Assembly: GCF_020184175.1 (NCBI RefSeq)
Contig: NC_065531.1
Span: 88,506,604 to 88,570,603, forward strand
Source of the DNA: Aphis gossypii
Lineage: Eukaryota; Arthropoda; Insecta; Hemiptera; Aphididae
Length of the DNA stretch: 64,000 nt
Reading direction: 5' to 3'
In this document: positions 12,651 through 26,460 of the stretch, piece after piece
Position numbering within the stretch: the first letter of the stretch is position 1
Layout of the letters: each line of letters opens with the position of its first letter
Program-made: the position numbers and the translations under genes
Notes under the pieces: model-generated
What the model saw: only the letters and a program-made list of their open reading frames with translations
Told to the model about the DNA's origin: nothing
The model's database searches: none

Positions 12651-12960
12651 AAAAAAATGTTACTATGGTTACCTATATAATAATCCTATCTGGGTTATAA
12701 CTGGGTTTTCACGGAAATAGTTCGGCCGTTAAACAAAAAAATAATAAAATAATTACATTATCAGTATACTGCTTTCCGGCATTAAGTACTTCAAATTTGA
12801 CCCTAATATAATTTCAACCAAACCCATAGTTGATACACGCAGAGCAAATGACCGACAATGCCTACAGGCAACAAGTACATCGAGAATTCACATTTAATTC
12901 ATTTTTTCTTTTAGAATTTGAGTATGAGCCCGATATTAAATACTACGTTCATTCATAGTA
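12651..12960 (+). repeat. probable continuation of the outer repeat
   Basis: Opens with ATGTTACTATGGTTACC, the same block that follows the CCAATAGGAGCG motif in the inner copy (12375-12400). It continues through a TTGATACACGCAGAGCAAATG segment that resembles other members of this repeat as I remember them. The right boundary is estimated. Confidence 0.35.
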
Positions 12961-15714
12961 TAAAAAACATTAAAAAAAAAAAAAACAACGGAGATGTGTG
13001 GGTACTATAAATATGTTAATTACAAAAATATTTTCAAAATGGAAATTGTTTGGTAAACGTGATAATACATTTTTTTGTGTACATTATTAGGTATTTATAA
13101 AAAAATATACTACCAACGTCTCTTTGACTATATTATAAGTTAGCAAATAATGTATATATTTTTTTCATATTAATTTTAATATTATTTATTTAAGTATCAA
13201 AAGAATTAAAAAGGCTTTATTTGATTGTTGATATAGAATTATTTATTTTTTGAAGGTCGTACAAATTCATAAAATTACCAATGGTAATGTATTGCTATGT
13301 ATTCGTTTTATCCCAATTACAATTTTATTTCATTTTTATCAATTGTTCAAGCTTTTATCAATAACTTTTGTATTTTGTATATTATTTTTAAAACGAAAAT
13401 GTTTAAAGAACATCAAAAAATGTAATGTGTTTATTATTATTCATATTTATATTATCACAATATTTTAGTTGGTAGTTCAATTTATTTTTGTTTTACATAA
13501 TTTATAAGTATTTGTAAAATCTATATTAATTGGATCATCAATGAATGTTAGTGTAAAAGATAATAGTTTTTATTACTATAATTTTGTATAATTTTTTTTA
13601 ATTCTGTGTACAATTATCGTTTTAAGAAAGTTGTTATTTTTCGAGTTTCAATTGAAAGATAAAAATATTTTAATTCTAGACGGATCATAAAAAAAAACAA
13701 GAATGTTATCATGTGTGTGGATAATGTGTATTATAGTAAAATGATAAGTTGTAATTTAATTTTTTTTTTAAATTTAAACATTCTGCTGTATTAAAAATTA
13801 GTTAGATAGTCACAAAGTACACATTTTATAATACATATAAGCGAAAAATTTATAAATATACACAGAATTCTATTTATTGAAAGGAATTATCTTATTATAT
13901 TATTTTTCAATTACTGCAGTAGCCAGTAATTGACAATTTTGCTTTAACGAAGAAAAGAAAATAAGAACCTTATTCTTAAAAATATATTATTTTAGTTTGA
14001 TTTTTAAAAATAAAAATGACACTAATTGCTATTCTTGTATTAAATGCGTATAAATAATATAATGTATTATAATATATAAATATATATATATTTTTTTTGG
14101 CATACTCAGAAAAATATTCTTAACTACACTTCTGTAAATAATATAATATAATAATTATTTAGTAGCTTTTGTTTACACTAAAATACGGTTTTTTTTTTAT
14201 AATATAAGGTCAAGAGTTCAGAATGGTCATTTGTTTATGTGTTGAATTTTAGTTTAACCTAACTTAAAGTTGTTTAAAGTTTTTCTAGATTGAAAAACTA
14301 AAAAAATACAAAGAAAATCTAATTTTGCGTATTCTGGTGTTTTTCTTCTATCGTATTGTAGTTAATAAAATTGCTCATTTTTAAGAATTAAACACTAAAC
14401 ATTATTGTAATTACGTTCTTAAGAATTTTAGTTTTTAAATGAGTCTGCTTTTCTTAAACATACACTGAAATCACAAAGGTAAGTGTGATATTTCTTTTAA
14501 TCACTATAGGAAAAATATAATATAAAATAAGTGTAATCAGTTGAAATTTCACTTTCGACAGGAAAAAATTATAATAGATGTTTTCAGTCATATTTTGTTC
14601 ACAATAGTAACTTTTATGTACGTTATTCGGAAAATCACTTTTCGCAATACCATTCTTGCTGTATAGTATATAGACATCGAGAGCAATAATAAAAAACCTT
14701 TTAATATTATACAGTTCTGTTATTACTCCATTATTGAAAAGTTAGATGATAGTACCCAATCTCAACATTGTAGCATAATAGTGTTCATATTACATATTTT
14801 ATATTTTGAAATGTAATATTATTTTAATTATTTTAGTATCTGGTAGGAATATCTCATATAACAATATGTACCAACTTAACATGTATTAAATCCAATACAG
14901 GTAATTTCATGTTTTACTTTTACTCTTTTACACAATTAGGATTGTTCTTTAATTCTATAGGGACAACCTTTTGTTTTACCGCCCTGAATGGACGATTCTG
15001 AATAATGGACAATAGGTATGGTCGTTGGTATGTTAGAGTGTCCTTTGGGGTTAACACAAAAGTGAACCCTTTAATTATGGTGTTACATCAGACAAATCGT
15101 ATTAGATTTAGTTTATAGTTATATGCATAAAATACGAAATAGTTGTAATGCGATTTACAAATACTTGAAACACTTTTTCGAAAATTATTGTTGAACTATA
15201 TAGTTTATACGGTAGCTAATCCATTTTACGAAGAAGAGAAACTTTGAATCTTGTTAGGGTTTTAGGCATCAGGATTTCCCAAGAATCATCTATTCTGGTA
15301 TAGTTATCAAATCAACATGTTAGAGACTTGCCTTTAGATTGTAAGCAAAGTTTTGAATGGATTGGTTTTATAATGATACATTTTTATTTTTATCTGTTTC
15401 TCTATTTTCTCCTACCTGATCAGTAAAAATGTTTTTAATAGACAATAATCATTTTTGAGTGTGTTTCTGGTAAATAAAAATTTTTTTTGGAATTTTGGGA
15501 GATCATAATAAAATTCTCTGTATTTTTTTATTTATTAAAAAAAAAATAAATAAAAAAAATAACAAAAAATTAAAAAAGGAAATATATACTCAACCAATTG
15601 TACATATTAGTTTTCAATGAAATCCAAATTTAAGAAAAACGAGTAGTAAGTAATTACTTATATTTTGCACTAAAAATTTAAAATTGAAATTTTTAGAGAT
15701 ATTCATAATTATAT
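12961..15714. other. AT-rich sequence, no supported gene
   Basis: A 72-codon plus-strand frame at 13250-13468 is almost entirely I/F/L/K/N residues and is best explained by base composition. The segment 14940-15360 is a little richer in G+C (CCGCCCTGAATGGACG near 14980), but I could not assign it on either strand. Confidence 0.4.
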
Positions 15715-16824
15715 AAAATTAAGTTTATATGGTTGTAACTCAAAAACGAATTACTGTATATACTACAAATTTTCACCAAATGTTTATATTATTGTTTTCT
15801 GTATACGGTTAAATTTTCAATATATTTTGGCTTTTTTTGAGCCATTCATTAACAACTGCATTTTTGATTTTTCCAAGTATTTTTTTTTTCTTGAAATTAG
15901 TTTCATAATCGAAAATTGAATACAAGATTTCTTATAAGCTGTTCTTATCGTAGTTAAGAAAAATCAAAAATCATAAATTACAATTTTTTTTTATAAATGT
16001 TTATAGTTAAAATTTTAACAAAATATACCAAAACGCGAAAATTTGCAAGTAATTTTGTAGTTAAAAATTCATTAAATGTTTAGTATTTATATCTAAGGTT
16101 AAAAAATTCAATACAAAAGTTTTCATAAGTTATATAATTTATGATAGGTATAGAGAAAAATCGAGGGTCATTATAGGAAAAAAATGTTATGAGCGTCTGA
16201 ATTTAAAACTTTTACGAAATTGAGTAACGATAGCGATATTTTATCCTTAAACGATTTTCAATATTTGTTATTAATTATTATTCAAAAAGTATAAGTTATA
16301 GATACTTGAAAATTTCACCAGTTATTTAAATTGGAATTTACTTTACATAATTTAATTTTCAAAGTATTTTGCATGTTTTAAGGATATTTATATATATTTG
16401 AAATTTTTGTTTTTGTTTTTTTTTTTATTAGTGTTTGAAGTTCAAATACTGACAAAAATGTATTAAAAATTCGTCAAAAATTATTTTATAGGTATAATTC
16501 ATAAATATTTTTATATAAGTAGCAAGAGTTGAAAATTTAATACAAGATTTTCCATAAGTTTGGTTTACAATAATTATAAAAAAAAGTTGAGCGTTGGATA
16601 ATCAAAAAAAATTTATCTTCAGTTTAAATTTTAAATGATTACGAAATCAAACATGTACGTGTAAAATAACGATTATTTATTTATAGATATTTATTATAGT
16701 TAAAAATTATTATTTTATTATAATTAACTAGAAACATACATCAGTTGTTTAAATAGGTATTTTCTGTATATGATTTAATTTTGAGGTATTCAGGGCATTA
16801 GCACATAAACAACCTTTTTCACCA
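15715..16824 (+). repeat. Rep-1 long copy, internal modules
   Basis: Starts near GGTTGTAACTCAAAAACG and runs through three degenerate copies of a module whose core reads roughly TTCAATACAAGATTTCTTAT AAGTT, at about 15912, 16106 and 16531. The reverse-oriented copy at 54124-55620 has four such modules. The segment ends at a TTTTTCACCACC block, where the poly(A) element at 16825 has inserted; the right end resumes at 17018. No conserved open frame. Confidence 0.75.
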
Positions 16825-17017
16825 CCTTTTTTTTTTTCTGTTTGGAATCGACGACGCCGCGGGAACTGCTTTCGCATTACTACCGCGGCGCCGCCATCGT
16901 TTATTGAAGAAAACTACAATATTATACATACGGTGGAGGTAGACGGGACAGACCCCGACTTATCCCCCCAAAATATATGGTACATTCATTTATAATACAG
17001 TATTTTGTTTTTTTTTT
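16825..17017 (-). mobile_element. poly(A) retroelement copy with target duplication (S1)
   Basis: A G+C-rich insert of 193 bp lies inside the Rep-1 copy. It is flanked by perfect 13-bp direct repeats ACCTTTTTCACCA (16812-16824 and 17018-17030). On the minus strand it ends with GTAATGCGAAAGCAG, a CGTCGTCGATTCC block and then a poly(A) tail (T-run at 16827-16837). Target duplication plus a terminal A tail is the mark of LINE-driven retrotransposition. A shorter copy sharing the same 3' block and A tail lies at 35957-36023. It could be a SINE or the 5'-truncated tail of a LINE; I see no clear tRNA-type A and B boxes. CpG content is high compared with its surroundings. Confidence 0.72.
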
Positions 17018-17140
17018 ACCTTTTTCACCATCTAGGTAGTTAAAAATATATCCTAGGCTGACAAATCATCTTCGTTCAGAAATGTTTTTCGTACACAATG
17101 ATACTTATCATTATTAATTGCATTCAAATGTAACGTCATA
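17018..17140 (+). repeat. Rep-1 right end, resumed after insertion
   Basis: Continues the interrupted copy: TTTTTCACCATC, CTAGGCTGACAAATCATC, the inverted start motif TTCGTTCAGAAATG, then a GTACACAATGATACTTATC block. Similarity to other right ends is lost near 17140, before the usual CAGCAGAGCGG terminus. Confidence 0.7.
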
Positions 17141-17884
17141 CCCTCATGTGTTGTCTCCATTTTACACACGTACAATATAGACAAAACGCGTTTACGCAGA
17201 TTAAGTAGAACTTGCTCAATTTTGTTTCTAGAGTAAGTATACATATTTTAAAATTGAATTGTGACAATATTTCTGAGGTCTTGGTTTCTTGACGCTGAGT
17301 TATTTTTTTAAAAATTTAAATTTTGAAAAATTAATGGTCATTTACAAATGTTGACATCTTTGCTATTTCTTAACGATATAATGAACGTTGTATTAGGAAT
17401 TACTATGTAACTTATTTTTATACACTAAATATATAATTCATATAAATTTATTATCCTATTAAAACAGTAATGAATTGAAATTATATTAATTTATTGTTTT
17501 CAAGTAATTTAATTAATGTTAACAAAATATTAAAAAACCTAATCCTCTAAAATATATTACATTGAAACTTTTAGATGGTTTTTTTGTAATTACGAATTTA
17601 GTCAGTTCAGTTTTATAAATCATACTTAAAAATTAAAAACAAAATTTTAATCATACTTGAATATACAGAAGAATAATGCATTTTCATCGTAAATACGCGT
17701 CCCTGGGGATTTAGTTGGCACATTACCGGGTTAAAATGTATTAAAATGATATTTTTTCATTTTCCTCCCATTGGACACAACATTTTCATTTACTATCTAT
17801 ATGTATTTATAATTATATTGCTTAGCAATAGTCGTACAAACTAATTGTGAGTGTCTCTTTGGCTAAGGACTAATAGTATACTAA
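17141..17884. other. AT-rich sequence, no feature seen
   Basis: No gene seen. A 63-codon minus-strand frame (17053-17244) overlaps the Rep-1 end and is not supported. Confidence 0.4.
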
Positions 17885-17965
17885 TTTATTTATTTATTTG
17901 GTATTAAACGGCATGGCTCTGTTACAATAAGAATAAAATTACAATAATTATGAAGGACATGATAA
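17885..17965 (-). mobile_element. non-LTR retrotransposon 3' tail
   Basis: On the minus strand the sequence reads TTGTAACAGAGCCATGCCG, a TTTAATACC step, then an (AAAT)n tail of about four units. I recall this kind of tail from arthropod jockey/CR1-type LINEs, whose 3' ends finish in a short microsatellite. The coding part is absent, so this is a severely 5'-truncated insertion. The upstream limit is not clear. Confidence 0.45.
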
Positions 17966-18556
17966 AAATGTGAAAATTAATGTTGATGGACAACAGAAAT
18001 TTAGATAATAATCTTTTTTTATATATGTATCATTTCTATAAAATATATTTTATTGCGATTTCTTAAATTTTAGTATGTATAGCTATCATATACCTATATA
18101 AACATTATGATCTTATATTATGTATCTTTTAAAATTATATAAGTAAATTTAGATAAAAATTGAGTTTTTGTCTCACCCAAAAATGAAATATATTAAATTT
18201 AATCAGTTTTTTTTCTTCAAAGTAACTTCTAAATTAACAAGCCAATATTTATTCTATTATAATATATAGGTGTTTTTGGTAATCAGTTAATTAATTTTAT
18301 AGTCATGTTGAGTACAGTTTTTTTTTTTTTTATAATACAAATTCTATAGACTTAAAATACATTTTGCTTGGGTACAAATTATTAGTTTTATAAAGTTATT
18401 ACATTTAAATACTTAATTGTATTGACTGACAAAATATCGAATGCTCTATTCTTAGATTTCAATCATCGATATAACTAAAATTTAATTTAAATTACTATAG
18501 AACATTGCATTATCATTTATGTATATTAATTAAAAATTTTGAACAATCATTTAAAT
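17966..18556. other. AT-rich sequence, possibly LINE 3' untranslated region at its left
   Basis: Nothing recognised with confidence. The first 100-200 bases may belong to the 3' untranslated part of the LINE tail at 17885. Confidence 0.35.
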
Positions 18557-18700
18557 CAGCGGTTCCCAATCTTTTTAGTCGGCGGTGCCCATGCATATAT
18601 AAATAAATAAATACAGTAAATTGTAAATATTTTTTTTCGTTCTCGGATGAGCCGCGGTGCCCCTGAAATAAGCTCGCGGTGCATAGATTGGGAACCGCTG
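18557..18700. mobile_element. hAT-type MITE (144 bp)
   Basis: Terminal inverted repeats are CAGCGGTTCCCAATC at the left and GATTGGGAACCGCTG at the right, an exact match over 15 bp. The interior holds CGGTGCCC motifs on both sides and no coding sequence. The 8-bp flanks (ATTTAAAT and ATCTATTG) do not match well, so the target duplication has decayed or a flank was rearranged. The ends resemble those of the hAT element relic at 58494. Confidence 0.85.
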
Positions 18701-20306
18701 ATCTATTGTATTTGGAATATACTCGAGATTGTGATGTGTACAATATGTGCGTGTTGTACGAGAATATTATATACATAGACATATCCGTTAAGTCGTATAG
18801 TAGTCAGTAGGTAGTAGCGTGCGTGAAGTATTATTTAATATACGAGGGCCGATCATTTATATACCTACGATGGTACACGATTTATATATACAAAAGTTAT
18901 ATCGGAGAATACTGTTTAATTATTTTTTTATAGATACTAGGTATATTAATATAAGTCATTAATGATCTTTTTTATTGTTTTTGTCCCTTCTACCACCTCC
19001 TCATACGGAATTATATAGCTAAATAATATATTTAGGGGTATACTCCAGTGTCTACAATATAATATACCGTTGAAATTGAATTATAATGATAAAATACTTG
19101 TTTGTTCGTGCATTATCTGCTCTGAAGCTATAGTGGGGAAATGAATAATAAATAATGGTCCGTAGGATTCATCCTAATTTAATTATAAATGTCTTTGTAC
19201 ATTAATATAAATAACCATTTTTTTTTTTAGGTAGGTAGGTACTATATGGATTCATATCTAAAGAATTTGTTATAACGTTTATTAAGTGTTAATGCTCTTT
19301 TAGACGTTAAATGCAAAATTCTCTATTTGAACTAAATGTATTAATATATTATACATAATAATATAAATAAATGTAATAACTGCAAAGTGTAACTTAAATT
19401 TAATTAATAGCATTATAATAATGAAAGTTCTTATTTTTAATTGAACCGCACTAGACCACAATGGCATAACAACAATAATTGGTCATATTTAACATTTAAC
19501 ATAAATGCATTTATAAATATTTAAAAATATTTGTCTGCGAACGAGAATTAAATTTTTAATGATATAATAATTATGGGTTATATATCCAACTATTATTTTA
19601 GTTAATCTAATAATACTTTTATAATCAATGTTATATTAGGTATCTTTATTTTTTGGTCTTTTTATTACTTTTTTTTGATATTTTTAATAATTATCACTAA
19701 TACATTTTTTTTAACATCTTTTTGTACTTTTTTTATTTATTTGAAATTTTGTCTAACAAATATTTTATGTATTCAGGTATTCTGTTAACATGACATATTG
19801 AATTAACAATATCTTTAATTAAAAATATTTTACGGTAGCTAAATATTTTTTAAATTTAATTATAGTTCTTAAGTAGCTATACTTACATTTCATTTTATAT
19901 TGCGTTTACCTGAGACTTTAATGTTTTATAATACATTCAATTTAGATACTGAATTATTATTAAGTTTATATAAATTATGTTCGTACAAAATTGGCAAGAA
20001 TGTGTTACAATATAGATTGAAAATATAAATAATTTTTATTATTAGGTGTTCCGTATCAAATATGTCACTAAACGGAGTCTGCATATTATAATATTGGAGT
20101 AAATTATTGTTACATTAATAAAATTACAGACAAAAACTATTTTGTTTGTAAATCTTATATTAAATTACGTATCGAAAATAGAAAATATGTTTGAAAAATA
20201 TACAAGAAGGTTGTAGAAATGTAGAATTCTACGGTAACTGTCAATATTCAAAATCCATTTCGGCAAAAAAATTTAATTACAAATAATTTATAAATTTAAA
20301 ATTTTT
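18701..20306. other. AT-rich sequence, no feature seen
   Basis: No gene or repeat boundary recognised. GTAGGTAGGTAC repeats near 19231 are a few units long only. Confidence 0.4.
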
Positions 20307-20560
20307 GATTCTGAACGAAGTGATGAATGTATTGTTTATACAATGATATGTACCTACACCATAATTTGTCAAAATAATGCTTCAATTTAAAATTTCAGGG
20401 GTGATTTCCATGACAAAGTAAATATCCTTAGTGCACTATAGAGGTCAAAAGTAAGAAGTTTCTAATAGTTTTCAAAAATGTCTGAAAAAAAAAACAAAAA
20501 TAAAGTGACAGTAAAACGGGAATTTCACGTAAAACCTTCGACGAAATCAATTTTTTTATT
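20307..20560 (+). repeat. Rep-1 left-end fragment
   Basis: Begins GATTCTGAACGAAGTGATGA and keeps the left-end blocks AATAATGCTTCAATTTAAA, TAAATATCCTTAGTGCAC and a diverged 'gggaatttcacgtaaaacc' segment. The internal modules and right end are absent. Confidence 0.75.
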
Positions 20561-21714
20561 TTTCACTCATTATATAAATTTAAACAAAATTTTAATTACC
20601 ATATATTTTTAGGTAACAATTTAATATTTATGTTAATATTAGACTTTACATTTTTACATTGAATTTAACTCTTGTATTTTATAACAATTTAACATTATAT
20701 TATAGTTTAATTCTTATCGTATTGTTTAGTATCCTGTTTGTTTCTATATTTCTATGAATTATGTAATCAATTGTCATCTATATCACTGCATGTGCACTAT
20801 TTTTCTATATAATATGTATTTGGGTTATTTAACCCGTTAAATTATTTAAATAAATAAATAAATACATAATTGATTTTAATGATAATCTTATTTATTATCA
20901 TGTTTAATAATTTTGAAAAGTATAAATAATATAGTCACAACTTCTAAAAATGTATTTTTTATACTTTGATAGCTATAATACTCAGAATCAATACATTTTT
21001 CACGAATATATTCATTTGATAGTACTTTATTCACCAAAAACGATTCACCGTTATATTTTTCTCTGAAATGTCTTAGGTTAGATTAACCACCTTCTACAAT
21101 CTATAAGATTACTTCAAAAATTTCAATTCCCCCAAATTTAACAGTCAATTTTTGCCAATGATGGTTAAGTAATTAACAAAAATTTAAAATTAAATTATCA
21201 TAAATCTTTTCAAAATTAATTTTTTTAAATTTAATGTTAGTAAGTTTTTGTACATCACAATTTTGATCCATTTAATTCAGATTATTAGTTTAATATATAT
21301 TTTTTAGAAATTTTCATACTGCTTAGTTTAACAATGAATAATTTTGAAAACAGTCATGCGATTAATACTTAATTCAAATTCCAATATTTAGGTTAGGTTC
21401 ACAAGATGTTTTTTTAACAACTGTTTTAGAATATTATAACTATTGTGTTTGTAATAAAAATCGTATTATTACGTATTCATTTTACTTGTATAATAATATA
21501 TATTGCATTGATATACAATTTTTTTAACGTTAATTGAATTCATTAGAATATCAAATAAAAAATTGTTTATATTGCCTTAATAATGTGAGTACGTATTTTT
21601 ATTAATACAAAATATAAATTATACACACTCACAAATACTTAATTAACGAACATTTCTAAATTTCAAATCACAGTTTAAATGTTTTAAATATTTAAGTAGC
21701 CAGTTGGTATATAC
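20561..21714. other. AT-rich sequence with short tandem tracts
   Basis: A short (AAAT)n run near 20850-20865 could be an old LINE tail. A TTAGGTTAGGTT tract lies at 21388-21399. No gene seen. Confidence 0.4.
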
Positions 21715-21929
21715 CAGGGGTGGCCAGCGAGAAGAGACTCGCGAGCTACCAAATATATTAATAAATATGGAAGAGACAAAATATAAAAAAGGTCATATTT
21801 TAATATAGGTAATACATAAATTCATATTAAAAAAATTTTTTTTGTAAAAATGTTACGATTAGATGCGAGCTGCAAAAGTCTATGACACGAGCCACATGGG
21901 GCTCGCGAGACGCGGTTTTGCCACCTCTA
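21715..21929. mobile_element. hAT-type MITE (215 bp)
   Basis: The left end is CAGGGGTGGCCAGCGAG; the right end inverted reads TAGAGGTGGC followed by a CGTCTCGCGAGC block. Both sides carry a CTCGCGAG motif about 25 bp in. Flanks are GTATATAC (21707-21714) and GTATATAT (21930-21937), a 7 of 8 match and so a slightly decayed target duplication. No coding sequence. It belongs to the CAGGGGTGGCCA end group with the elements at 53328 and 56761. Confidence 0.82.
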
Positions 21930-24900
21930 GTATATATACTAATTCATTTAAGAAATATAAATGTTAATAATTTAATACCGAATACAGAGTAAATAAGAAT
22001 TTAGAATGTTATTAATATTTCTATCATAAATGTTTACTATAATTATTGCTTTCAATAGTTATAAAGAAATTAAACATGTAACACGAACGCATAAGTACAT
22101 ACACAATGGATAATTTTTTTTATGAATATTTATTAACACCATAATTTCTTTCTTTAGTAATTGATTTTTGCATAGGATTTATTTGTTTTACAGAAAAATT
22201 TTCCTCTAGTGCTTATAATCTATTTGTTGTTTATCTACCTATATATGATTATAATGATATAACTTATAATTAATACGAGTATTTTTGTTGGATAATTATT
22301 ATCTAAAATTGATTAAAAATAGTGATTTAAATTTAAGACAAGTTGCTTTTAAAGTGATACTAGGTATATTATAATCTATAACACATTATTACCACGTAAT
22401 AGGATTTGTCAATATATTCCTTTAGTCCTTTTTCTGTGCATTTTATTGACCATTACAATTCGTGTGGTTGATTTCCCCAGAGAATCAATGGATAACTACT
22501 ATGATACTGCAACGAGTAGTGAAAGACAAATGGGTGAATGAAAATAACCTACTAGAAATGTCGATTGATTTTCTTCTTTATTTGAAGTAAAGGATAAAGA
22601 AATTGAATAAAAACCATACCAAGAAAAATACCATAAACGTGATTTATTGTTGTCTAGAAAGCAATTAAAAAGCTGATAAAGATTGTGTATTAAAACTGTT
22701 ATAAGTTAAGCTTTTAAGAATGTATTTAGGCAAGATATATTAATTAATTACTGACATGTAATGGTAAAATGTTAATACTAAACATGTTTATTATCTTGAT
22801 TTTTTTTAACTTTTTAAAATTATCTTAACGTCATGACTCTTTCATTTTATAGATCGTTATTAAATTTAAATATATTAAAGGACTGAAAATCGAGAACTTA
22901 ATGTACAATAAACCACATTATGATAATTATTTAACTTTAAAATGAGAAAAAAATATACAAACAAATAAGTAATTATTGTTGTTAACAACATTCAAAGCAT
23001 TTTAAATTATAATATAATACAGTTATGAAAATAGTTATTAAGTTTTTTACAAACATATGATTGCTGCTTATAATAAATTTTAATAACATTTTTTTTTTAA
23101 CTCCATATATTCTTTTTTGCTTACTTTGTATCTTATTATGTATTCATAAATAATATTTTAATTTAAATGATGTATATGTTAGTTATTTATAGTATATTTA
23201 TTATAACATATTATCAATATAAACAAATATTTATGCATATTTAATCAATAATATTATGTTAGTATAAATTTAGAATATATAATAGTTAACTTTTATTAAA
23301 TAAACTTATAAACCCTTACTTATCTTATTTCTTAACGCTAGAAAACCGCTATAAGTAATTTTAAGTATTGTTGAATTACGGCGCACTCCATAGGTTAGGT
23401 TAGGTTCCTGGACAACAATTTCCATGTCAAAAATGGGTAACACTTAACCAACTACGTACAGGTAATGTTCGATCCAGATAAATGCTTCATAAATGGTAAG
23501 TGAGAGATCATTCCGACTGTGATTGCAATTTGCAGTACTCATTGCAGTCCATTTTCCACATAATAAGTGACTGCCCTTTTCGAACTTTTAACTGATCAAT
23601 GGAAAAAATCTAAGAAACTATTGAAAACGCGATTAATTGGATAATGACATAGTAATTAACTAGAACATTGTAACTAGTTATAGATATCTTAACTAATGTC
23701 AACATTGGGAAAGTTACCCTTAGGTATTGTAATTTTAATATTAAGATTTAATTTAATATTTTTTTTGTAAATTATATAACTGTAACATGTCTGTTAGCTT
23801 GTATATCACACCATACGATAATAATAATCAAATTTGAATACAGCTATTATCGTTTTTAAACTTAAAAATGTTATTTATGTAGGTATCTATGTCATTATGC
23901 GTTTTATCATAAAAAGTATGCATAAGGGGAATTTTAAATCCACTTCACAACCTAACCTAACCTAACCCCATGTTCAGCTTTTAAAAATAATTTTGATTTT
24001 GATTGAAATTAAGAATGCATTTTTAAACACATATTAAAATTTTAAATATTGAGCAAAGCATGTTAACTACTCTATATGATCATATAGATAAATGATAACA
24101 ACTGCATGGTCACTGAAGAAATATATACTCAAAATATATTATTTACTGCAGAAATGAAATAAAATTAAAAATATGTTGTTTATGAAAAGTATAGAAAAAA
24201 GTTTTGTGAAACACTTCAACTAAACTTTAACCACATTAAAATTTGTTTTATTAAGTTATAACTACACATAGAATTTTCTTTGGAAATAAGATAAATCGAG
24301 TTCTAAATTTTTATCAACAATTTCTGAAAAAATAATACGTTTGCTATTGATTAAGGCAGCTTAATCAATTAATTTCATTTTATTAAACATATTTAAGATT
24401 TACGGTATTTGTTAAAAATATGGACGAATAATGCACATTCAGTAAGAATCAATAGTTTTGAATAAAATAAGTTTAAGGTTTTGGTTCAAAAATGATAGAT
24501 TCCAATGAAATTGGTCTCCATAAAATAGGTAAATCTTGAAAATAAGTATGTATTGAATGAGGATTATAATATGAATTGACAAAAAGTAATTAAACACAAT
24601 TAGTTACAATAATAATAATAAATAATATTTCAGTACTTATGATTAAAATACATAACTAAGTAGGGATGAAAAGTAAATTATCTTCTAACAATGCAAGTAT
24701 TATGCTTACGCGAAATACATGACGTACACGTAAGCGATACTATAAATTTTAATGCAGTGAACGCAGAGTGCATTTGGTAGCCCTTACATATTGGTTACCT
24801 TATGACCCTGCTTACAAATATAAACGATTGCATGATTTTACATTTACAATAACAAGCTGATGTTTTATTTTGATTTTTCAGAAAAAAAATAGATAATTTG

Positions 24901-26460
24901 GTTTTAATCATACATCTTAAAAATATGATATTGAGATTATGTTTATGGTGGTAATTAATAGTGATTTAACCTATTACAAAAAAATATTTTTAAATTAAAA
25001 TACTCGTAATAAGTTATAGTAGACAGTAGTTATCGTACTTGACGTTTGTGTGTCTTTAATCTTTATGTTATATTTGGAAACTAATACTAAAACCTAAAAC
25101 CTATTTTTTTTCTTTGTATAAATACAACCAAAAAATTGGTAAAAAATTAGGTTCAGATTTTAGTTTGGTTTTTTAAACATTTGCAAAAATGGTTTCGATT
25201 CATAATAAATTAATACAAAGCTTTCGGTTCTATAACTTTTTATTTTCGGTTTTGTCACTGTCCTTGTATCAATTACCATTTTCTTTTTAATACAAAGTTT
25301 TTGTAAGTTAAAATCAAAATGATAGACTCTAATTATATAAAAAAAAACACTATAACATGGCTAATGACAATAAAAATTTCCTCTAGTTTATTTTAAATTA
25401 TTAAAATTAATACCTAAAAATTACGTTTTAAATGAATTGGTAGGTACCTACATAAAAAAAGATTTCTTTTTCGATTTTCAGTTTGAAATTTTTAGATTCA
25501 TATACTAATAGTATAATACTATAATAATTATATTATTGAACAACATCCATTATTTCAAAATCTATTAACGTTTTTGAAAATATTTTTTTTTTACATTATT
25601 TTTTAATTAAAATAAAACAACATTTAAAAATATTGTTAAATTATTTAAATTTTCTTAGTGATAATATATAGGTATTTTTAATTTCATATTTCGAAGAAGC
25701 ATATTTGTCAGAGTTTTTCGATTTATAAAAATTCCATTTTGGACACGTGGTTTATTAGTTATAAGTATTTAAAGTTTAAGTTGTGGAGTGGAGTGAAATG
25801 AGGATAGCCCGTTTATCTATAACTCTTTAAAAAAATGCATATTTTATTTCGACTGGAAATTATATGAAAAATATATTTCTAAACACGTTAATAGATTTAA
25901 ATATGATGAGTGTTGTTCGATAAAATAATCACTCTGTTTTTATTTAAATACCGTTGAGGCACCCTCTAATAGAGCTCACCCTTAACACATCGGCCCTGTT
26001 TATTAATACATCATATTATATGATGCTGGTTTCATGTGAGTATTTGCTATTCAATTTTCTAAGTAATACTAATACCCATGGTATCTATTTAAATTTTTTT
26101 CGAACTCCTTGTTACTCAAATATATATCTATATCTTAAAAGGTACATAATATGATATGTTATTACTACATTATTAATAATTATAATATGGTTTACTTTGT
26201 CACAAAGAGACTTAATGGTTTACGTCACCTCGTAGTTGCGTATTGTAACACTAATCTTTTTGATTTACTTAATAAGGAAAAGCGTGGCCTAAAGTAAAAT
26301 AAATGATTCACGAATACGTAGAGAAAACCTTCTCTACGGGATCCTATTCGCTTGCAGTAAACGTTGGTAAAAACTATAATTATAAGACTTTTTAAAACAC
26401 AGAAAATAAAATACATCTTTACGCTCAATACAGTTCACTCATGTTTTCCTCTGATTTGAG
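21930..26460. other. AT-rich sequence, no supported gene
   Basis: TTAGG-type tracts lie at 23391-23406 (three units) and 23951-23966. The segment 23380-23620 is richer in G+C but I could not assign it. The frames at 25954-26154 and 26225-26428 are short and compositionally biased. Confidence 0.4.
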
